DNA from: an uncultured Bacteroides sp.
Lineage (GTDB): Bacteria; Bacteroidota; Bacteroidia; Bacteroidales; Bacteroidaceae
Assembly: GCA_949294185.1 (NCBI GenBank)
Contig: CASFGA010000011.1
Location: forward strand, 62,001 to 126,000
Reading direction: 5' to 3'
DNA: 64,000 nucleotides
Shown here: positions 60,560-64,000 of the stretch, in pieces
Position numbering within the stretch: position 1 is the stretch's first letter
Layout: every line of letters begins with the position of its first letter
The notes under the pieces: model-generated
The model's database searches: none
Told to the model about the DNA's origin: nothing
Seen by the model: the letters and a program-made list of their open reading frames with translations, nothing else
Translations under genes and position numbers: made by a program

Positions 60560-60841
60560 TTATTGGTTAAACATATCTTTATTATAAAATTCCAGAATAT
60601 CCAGAATCATCTTCCTTGCTTCTGCTGCCGGACTTTCTGCATCAAGGGCGATGGCTTCCTGATAATTGTTCAGCGCGCCTTGCCAGTCACCTTGTTTCCG
60701 GCATATATTCCCCATCAGGTAATAGGCTTCCGCTGTATCTGGGCCCAAGGGCGAAGCAAACACTTTGTTCAGCTGCTCTATGGCGTTCGGCAAATCCCCT
60801 TCTCGGATGAGGAGGCTTATTTCTTTCAATTTGTTGTCCAT
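60560..60841 (-). CDS. Small TPR protein heading the oxidoreductase operon
   Basis: The start is ATG 60841; the upstream in-frame codon at 60868 overlaps the promoter. The 93-residue product contains about two TPR units (KEISLLIREGDLPNAIEQLNKVFA; AEAYYLMGNICRKQGDWQGALNNYQEAIAL) and no signal peptide. It is 23 bp before the ferredoxin subunit gene and is presumably cotranscribed. A role in assembling or docking the complex is possible but not shown. Confidence 0.8.
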   Translation of the reverse strand: MDNKLKEISLLIREGDLPNAIEQLNKVFASPLGPDTAEAYYLMGNICRKQGDWQGALNNYQEAIALDAESPAAEARKMILDILEFYNKDMFNQ

Positions 60842-60865
60842 AGATGGTTTTTGATTGTATTGCGG

Positions 60866-60873
60866 CAAAGATA
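60866..60873 (-). promoter_or_regulatory. -7 box (TATCTTTG) for the 2-oxoacid oxidoreductase operon
   Basis: The minus strand reads TATCTTTG, 24 nt before ATG 60841. No TTG is present at the -33 position, where the arm of an inverted repeat lies instead. Confidence 0.55.
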
Positions 60874-60893
60874 ATCTTTAATTTTATAACATA

Positions 60894-60919
60894 GGCGTTT
60901 TTTGCAGACAAAAAACGCC
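60894..60919. repeat. 11-bp perfect inverted repeat at the -33 position of the operon promoter
   Basis: GGCGTTTTTTG (60894-60904) and CAAAAAACGCC (60909-60919) flank the 4-nt loop CAGA. The repeat begins 20 nt from the -7 box, where the -33 element should be, so it is a candidate operator; as RNA it would form a hairpin only if read through. Confidence 0.65.
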
Positions 60920-61110
60920 GAAACAGATGATTTATTTTCTTTGCTGTTGCGTAATGTTTTGATAATTAATCAATTTGTTCCAACATAGAAGGTGTGTGAT
61001 GGGATTGCTTCTGTTTGAACAGGTGCTTTAGTCCCGCGGCCTGTTTCTTTTGTCTGTAATAAATCCGTGTTAATCCGGAGCAAAAGGCTTCTGTATGTTA
61101 TATTTTGTGC

Positions 61111-61118
61111 TAACTTTG
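61111..61118 (+). promoter_or_regulatory. -7 box (TAACTTTG) for the NfnAB-type gene
   Basis: TAACTTTG overlaps the palindrome TTTGCGCAAA (61115-61124), a possible operator at the start of transcription. The leader to ATG 61176 is about 50 nt. Confidence 0.5.
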
Positions 61119-61175
61119 CGCAAAATCATTCCATGAGAAACATAAAAAGACAATAACTAACTTAGAATAGAAAAA

Positions 61176-63467
61176 ATGAATAAGATTCTTTCAAAAGAAC
61201 ATTTTTCAGAAAAGGTCTTCAAATTAGTCATTGAAGCTCCTTTGATAGCCAAATCTCGCAAGGCTGGTCACTTCGTTATTGTGCGTGTAGGCGAAAAAGG
61301 CGAGCGTATGCCTTTGACAATCGCCGCGGCTGATCCGGCAAAAGGGACAATAACTCTGGTGGTACAGGAGGTGGGACTTTCGTCAACGCGCCTGTGCGAG
61401 CTGAATGAAGGTGATTATATTACTGATGTGGTGGGCCCTTTGGGTAAGGCTACCCATATTGAGAACTTTGGAACGGTGGTTTGTGCCGGGGGTGGAGTGG
61501 GAGTTGCTCCGATGCTGCCTATCGTGCAAGCTTTGAAAGCTGCGGGAAACCGCGTGATAACTGTACTTGCCGGGCGTACCAAAGATTTGATTATTCTCGA
61601 GAAAGAGATGAGGGAAAGCTCGGATGAAGTGATTATCATGACCGACGACGGATCGTATGGACAGAAGGGACTGGTTACGCAGGGGGTGGAAGAAGTCATT
61701 AAGCGCGAGAAGGTAGACAAATGTTTTGCTATCGGGCCGGCTGTTATGATGAAGTTCGTTTGTCTGTTGACCAAGAAATATAACATTCCTACCGATGTTT
61801 CGCTGAATACCATCATGGTGGACGGAACGGGTATGTGCGGTGCCTGTCGTATTACGGTGGGGGGAAAAACCCGTTTTGTCTGTGTAGACGGGCCGGAATT
61901 TGACGGGCATCAGGTGGATTTTGATGAGATGCTGAAACGAATGGGAGCGTTTAAGGATATTGAAAGGGAAGAGATTCATAAGTTGGACGAGCATCCTGAA
62001 ACCTGCAAGGCGGTGGCGGATGAAAACGACCGCAACGCTCCGTGGCGTGAAGCCTTGCGCAAATCCATGAAACCAAAAGAGCGGACTGCCATTCCGCGGG
62101 TGAAGATGAACGAGCTTGACCCGGAATATCGCTCGCACAGCCGTAAGGAAGAGGTGAATCTGGGACTGAATGAGGAGCAGGCCATAACGGAAGCCAAGCG
62201 TTGTCTGGACTGTGCGAATCCTTCTTGTATGCAAGGATGTCCGGTCGGCATCAATATCCCGGGATTTATCAAGAATATAGAAAGAGGGGAAATCCTTCAG
62301 GCCGCCCGTGTGCTGAAGCAGACCAGCGCGCTGCCCGCCGTGTGCGGACGCGTCTGTCCGCAGGAAAAGCAGTGCGAATCGCAGTGCATTCATCTGAAGA
62401 TGGGGCATGAAGCGGTGGCCATCGGGTATCTGGAGCGTTTTGCCGCCGACTATGAGCGTGAAAGCGGGCAGATTTCAGTTCCTGAAATCGCTGAAAAGAA
62501 CGGCATTAAAGTGGCGGTAGTGGGTTCGGGTCCGGCAGGACTGTCGTTTGCCGGCGATATGGCCAAGCGGGGATACGATGTTACGGTGTTTGAAGCCTTG
62601 CATGAAATAGGCGGAGTATTGAAATACGGTATTCCGGAGTTTCGTCTGCCGAACCGGATTGTGGATGTAGAGATTGAGAACCTTTCAAAGATGGGCGTTG
62701 AGTTTGTGAAAGACTGTATTGTGGGCAAGACCATCAGTGTGGAGGATTTGGAGAAAGACGGCTATAAAGGCATTTTCGTAGCGTCGGGTGCCGGGCTGCC
62801 GAACTTTATGAACATTCCGGGCGAGAATTCCATCAACATCATGTCGTCTAACGAGTATTTGACGCGGGTCAATCTGATGGATGCCGCGAGCGAAGATTCG
62901 GATACGCCTGTCACTTTCGGCAAGCGGGTGGCTGTTATCGGCGGTGGAAACACGGCGATGGACTCTGTACGTACCGCGCGCCGCCTGGGAGCTGAACGGG
63001 CGATGATTATCTACCGTCGTTCGGAAGCCGAGATGCCTGCCCGTATCGAGGAGGTAAAGCATGCGAAAGAAGAGGGCGTGGAGTTTTTGACTTTGCATAA
63101 TCCGATAGAATATATCGCCGACGAGCAAGGACGGGTGAAACAGGTCGTATTGCAGAAGATGGAGCTGGGTGAGCCGGATGCTTCCGGACGCCGCAGCCCG
63201 GTTCCCATTCCTGGGGCCGTGGAGACAATCGACATTGATATGGCCATTGTCAGTGTGGGCGTTTCGCCAAACCCGATTGTGCCGAACTCTATTCCCGGTT
63301 TGGAATTGGGGCGTAAGGGGACGATAGCGGTCAACGACAATATGCAGTCGTCCATACCGACGATTTATGCGGGTGGTGACATCGTGCGTGGCGGTGCGAC
63401 CGTTATCTTGGCTATGGGAGACGGACGCCGTGCCGCAGCCGCCATGGACAAGCAGTTGCGCGGCTGA
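61176..63467 (+). CDS. Fused NfnA-NfnB-type ferredoxin:NAD(P)H oxidoreductase
   Basis: Residues 1-~285 match NfnA: an FAD/NAD-binding reductase (MPLTIAAAD, VCAGGGVGVAPMLPI) with a [2Fe-2S] site C221, C224, C236 plus a nearby Asp. Residues ~330-763 match NfnB and the glutamate synthase small chain: Fe-S cysteines in CLDCANPSCMQGCP and CGRVCPQEKQCESQC, then two nucleotide motifs VAVVGSGPAGLSFAG and VAVIGGGNTAMDSV. The separate Nfn enzyme bifurcates electrons between NADPH, NAD and ferredoxin. The fused form is often annotated as a glutamate synthase/dihydroorotate dehydrogenase electron-transfer protein. It is divergent from a ferredoxin-reducing enzyme, which supports an Nfn role. Confidence 0.85.
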   Translation: MNKILSKEHFSEKVFKLVIEAPLIAKSRKAGHFVIVRVGEKGERMPLTIAAADPAKGTITLVVQEVGLSSTRLCELNEGDYITDVVGPLGKATHIENFGTVVCAGGGVGVAPMLPIVQALKAAGNRVITVLAGRTKDLIILEKEMRESSDEVIIMTDDGSYGQKGLVTQGVEEVIKREKVDKCFAIGPAVMMKFVCLLTKKYNIPTDVSLNTIMVDGTGMCGACRITVGGKTRFVCVDGPEFDGHQVDFDEMLKRMGAFKDIEREEIHKLDEHPETCKAVADENDRNAPWREALRKSMKPKERTAIPRVKMNELDPEYRSHSRKEEVNLGLNEEQAITEAKRCLDCANPSCMQGCPVGINIPGFIKNIERGEILQAARVLKQTSALPAVCGRVCPQEKQCESQCIHLKMGHEAVAIGYLERFAADYERESGQISVPEIAEKNGIKVAVVGSGPAGLSFAGDMAKRGYDVTVFEALHEIGGVLKYGIPEFRLPNRIVDVEIENLSKMGVEFVKDCIVGKTISVEDLEKDGYKGIFVASGAGLPNFMNIPGENSINIMSSNEYLTRVNLMDAASEDSDTPVTFGKRVAVIGGGNTAMDSVRTARRLGAERAMIIYRRSEAEMPARIEEVKHAKEEGVEFLTLHNPIEYIADEQGRVKQVVLQKMELGEPDASGRRSPVPIPGAVETIDIDMAIVSVGVSPNPIVPNSIPGLELGRKGTIAVNDNMQSSIPTIYAGGDIVRGGATVILAMGDGRRAAAAMDKQLRG

Positions 63468-63504
63468 CGGAAACAGATGGAGCTTTCAGCTGTGAAGCGA
63501 TAAA

Positions 63505-63550
63505 AGAATGTGCCGGACAAGTTCAAATCTGTCCGGCACATTCTTTTTGT
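63505..63550. terminator. Bidirectional terminator after the Nfn-type gene
   Basis: AGAATGTGCCGGACA (63505-63519) and TGTCCGGCACATTCT (63530-63544) form a perfect 15-bp stem, extendable by A-T pairs, with a T run on each side. It can also end the convergent amidase transcript. Confidence 0.85.
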
Positions 63551-63652
63551 TTTGGTTTGCCTATGCAAACCGGATATTGGAACAGCAGAGGAAAGATTTT
63601 TTCTCCGGTGAAAAATTTTTCTGCTTGGGAGAAAAAGATTTTTCTGAAGTTT

Positions 63653-64000
63653 TCAGTCGATGAAGCGTTTGGTCAGCCCATCGAATTCATCAATGCGACG
63701 GTCGCGCAAGAACGGCCACCAGCGGCGTACATTCTCGCTGCGGCTCATGTCTACCTCTACAATCAGATTTTCTTCCTCCGTGTTGCTTGCCTGTGCAATC
63801 AGTTCTCCCTGCGGGCCGGCTACGAAGCTGTTCCCCCAAAACAGTATCCCATTGGTCTGTCCCGACGGGTCTGGCTCGTGTCCCACCCGGTTTACGGCGA
63901 TTACGGGGAGTCCGTTTGCCACGGCATGGCCGCGCTGCACGGTTATCCAGGCGCCCAACTGGCGCATCTGCTCTTCACGCGTGTCGGTGCTTTCCCATCC
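63653..64000 (-). CDS. aguB: N-carbamoylputrescine amidase-like carbon-nitrogen hydrolase, C-terminal part
   Basis: The frame is open to the right window edge; the in-frame ATG at 63967 is internal because the upstream codons read GWESTDTREEQ, typical family sequence. The visible part contains AWITVQRGHAVANGLPVIAVNRVG, GNSFVAGPQGELI and the C-terminal VRRWWPFLRDRRIDEF, which are diagnostic of AguB. The Glu-Lys-Cys catalytic residues lie outside the window. AguB makes putrescine from N-carbamoylputrescine in the agmatine route of polyamine synthesis. Its usual partner agmatine deiminase could lie beyond the edge. Confidence 0.85.
   Translation of the reverse strand, partial: GWESTDTREEQMRQLGAWITVQRGHAVANGLPVIAVNRVGHEPDPSGQTNGILFWGNSFVAGPQGELIAQASNTEEENLIVEVDMSRSENVRRWWPFLRDRRIDEFDGLTKRFID

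Larger units (their letters stand above)
60842..61175. other. 334-bp divergent intergenic region
   Basis: It contains the minus-strand promoter of the oxidoreductase operon, an 11-bp inverted repeat at 60894-60919, the plus-strand promoter of the Nfn-type gene with a TTTGCGCAAA palindrome at 61115-61124, and otherwise no open frame. A weak AACAGG/CCTGTT stem near 61018-61050 is not convincing as an RNA gene. Confidence 0.55.

Noticed and set aside
61018..61080. Possible small RNA or riboswitch upstream of the Nfn-type gene
   Set aside because: Only weak 6-bp pairings, located upstream of the assigned promoter; no known riboswitch core is visible.

Overview
The window is a chromosomal stretch of a member of the order Bacteroidales (Bacteroidota), most likely a Bacteroides/Phocaeicola-type gut organism. 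The evidence is: promoters of the form TTG-N19-21-TAnnTTTG in front of many genes; lipoprotein signal peptides; a 1099-residue SecA; SusD-like, TonB-plug, DUF4836 and Porin_10-type envelope proteins; a eukaryote-like glycogen branching enzyme; and a pyruvate phosphate dikinase. The window is almost entirely protein coding. It has one tRNA (Pro, UGG) and no rRNA, CRISPR array, transposase or prophage gene. It looks like stable core chromosome with some family-specific accessory genes.

Region by region. 1-2.5 kb: the end of a transglutaminase-fold protein, a secreted carboxymuconolactone decarboxylase-cupin fusion, and a lipoprotein. 2.7-4.4 kb: a LytS/LytTR-type two-component pair. 4.5-10.6 kb: an envelope-biogenesis operon with a DUF4105 protein (probable lipoprotein N-acyltransferase Lnb), an alkaline-phosphatase-fold protein that has lost its metal-site motifs, and SecA. 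10.8-14 kb: a lipoprotein, a very acidic protein, a metallo-beta-lactamase-fold hydrolase and a possible PD-(D/E)XK protein. 14-18.2 kb (minus strand): an MG2/TonB-plug protein, a 615-bp non-coding stretch with a 31-bp inverted repeat, and cbpA-cbpM. 18.4-22.9 kb: a 5'-nucleotidase lipoprotein, a His-rich small protein and a TonB receptor. 23-25.2 kb: a chimeric SusD-like lipoprotein. 25.3-28.5 kb: a protein with an Exo_X-like motif, folK, an Fsr-type MFS transporter and ogt. 28.6-36 kb: a kdsB remnant, an M16-fold protein without its zinc site, a 14-repeat MORN protein, an inositol-monophosphatase-family enzyme, a DUF2461 protein, glgB and a membrane protein. 36-45.8 kb: proS, two minus-strand exported proteins, ppdK, rlmD, an rluD-type pseudouridine synthase, a HAD phosphatase and tRNA-Pro. 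46-53.5 kb: a nucleoside transporter, a BFN/UVR protein, two DUF4836 lipoproteins on either side of rsmE, and an ABC ATPase-permease pair. 53.6-57.5 kb (minus): a porin, a solute-binding protein and an oxidoreductase. 57.6-60.9 kb (minus): a 2-oxoacid:ferredoxin oxidoreductase operon with a previously unlisted 57-residue membrane protein inside it. Divergent from it is a fused NfnA-NfnB-type transhydrogenase. The window ends in the C-terminal part of an aguB-type amidase.

Several genes appear to work together. Lnb and SecA both serve protein export and lipoprotein maturation. The 2-oxoacid oxidoreductase makes reduced ferredoxin, which the divergent Nfn-type enzyme can trade with NAD(H)/NADP(H). 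PpdK and GlgB belong to central carbon and glycogen metabolism. RlmD, the RluD-type enzyme and RsmE modify rRNA. I found no clear candidate for a wholly new defence or mobile system. The best leads are the apparent pseudo-phosphatase between lnb and secA, the kdsB relic, the SusD chimera, the orphan PD-(D/E)XK-like protein, the hidden 57-aa membrane protein, and the inverted repeats at 16.8 kb and 60.9 kb.
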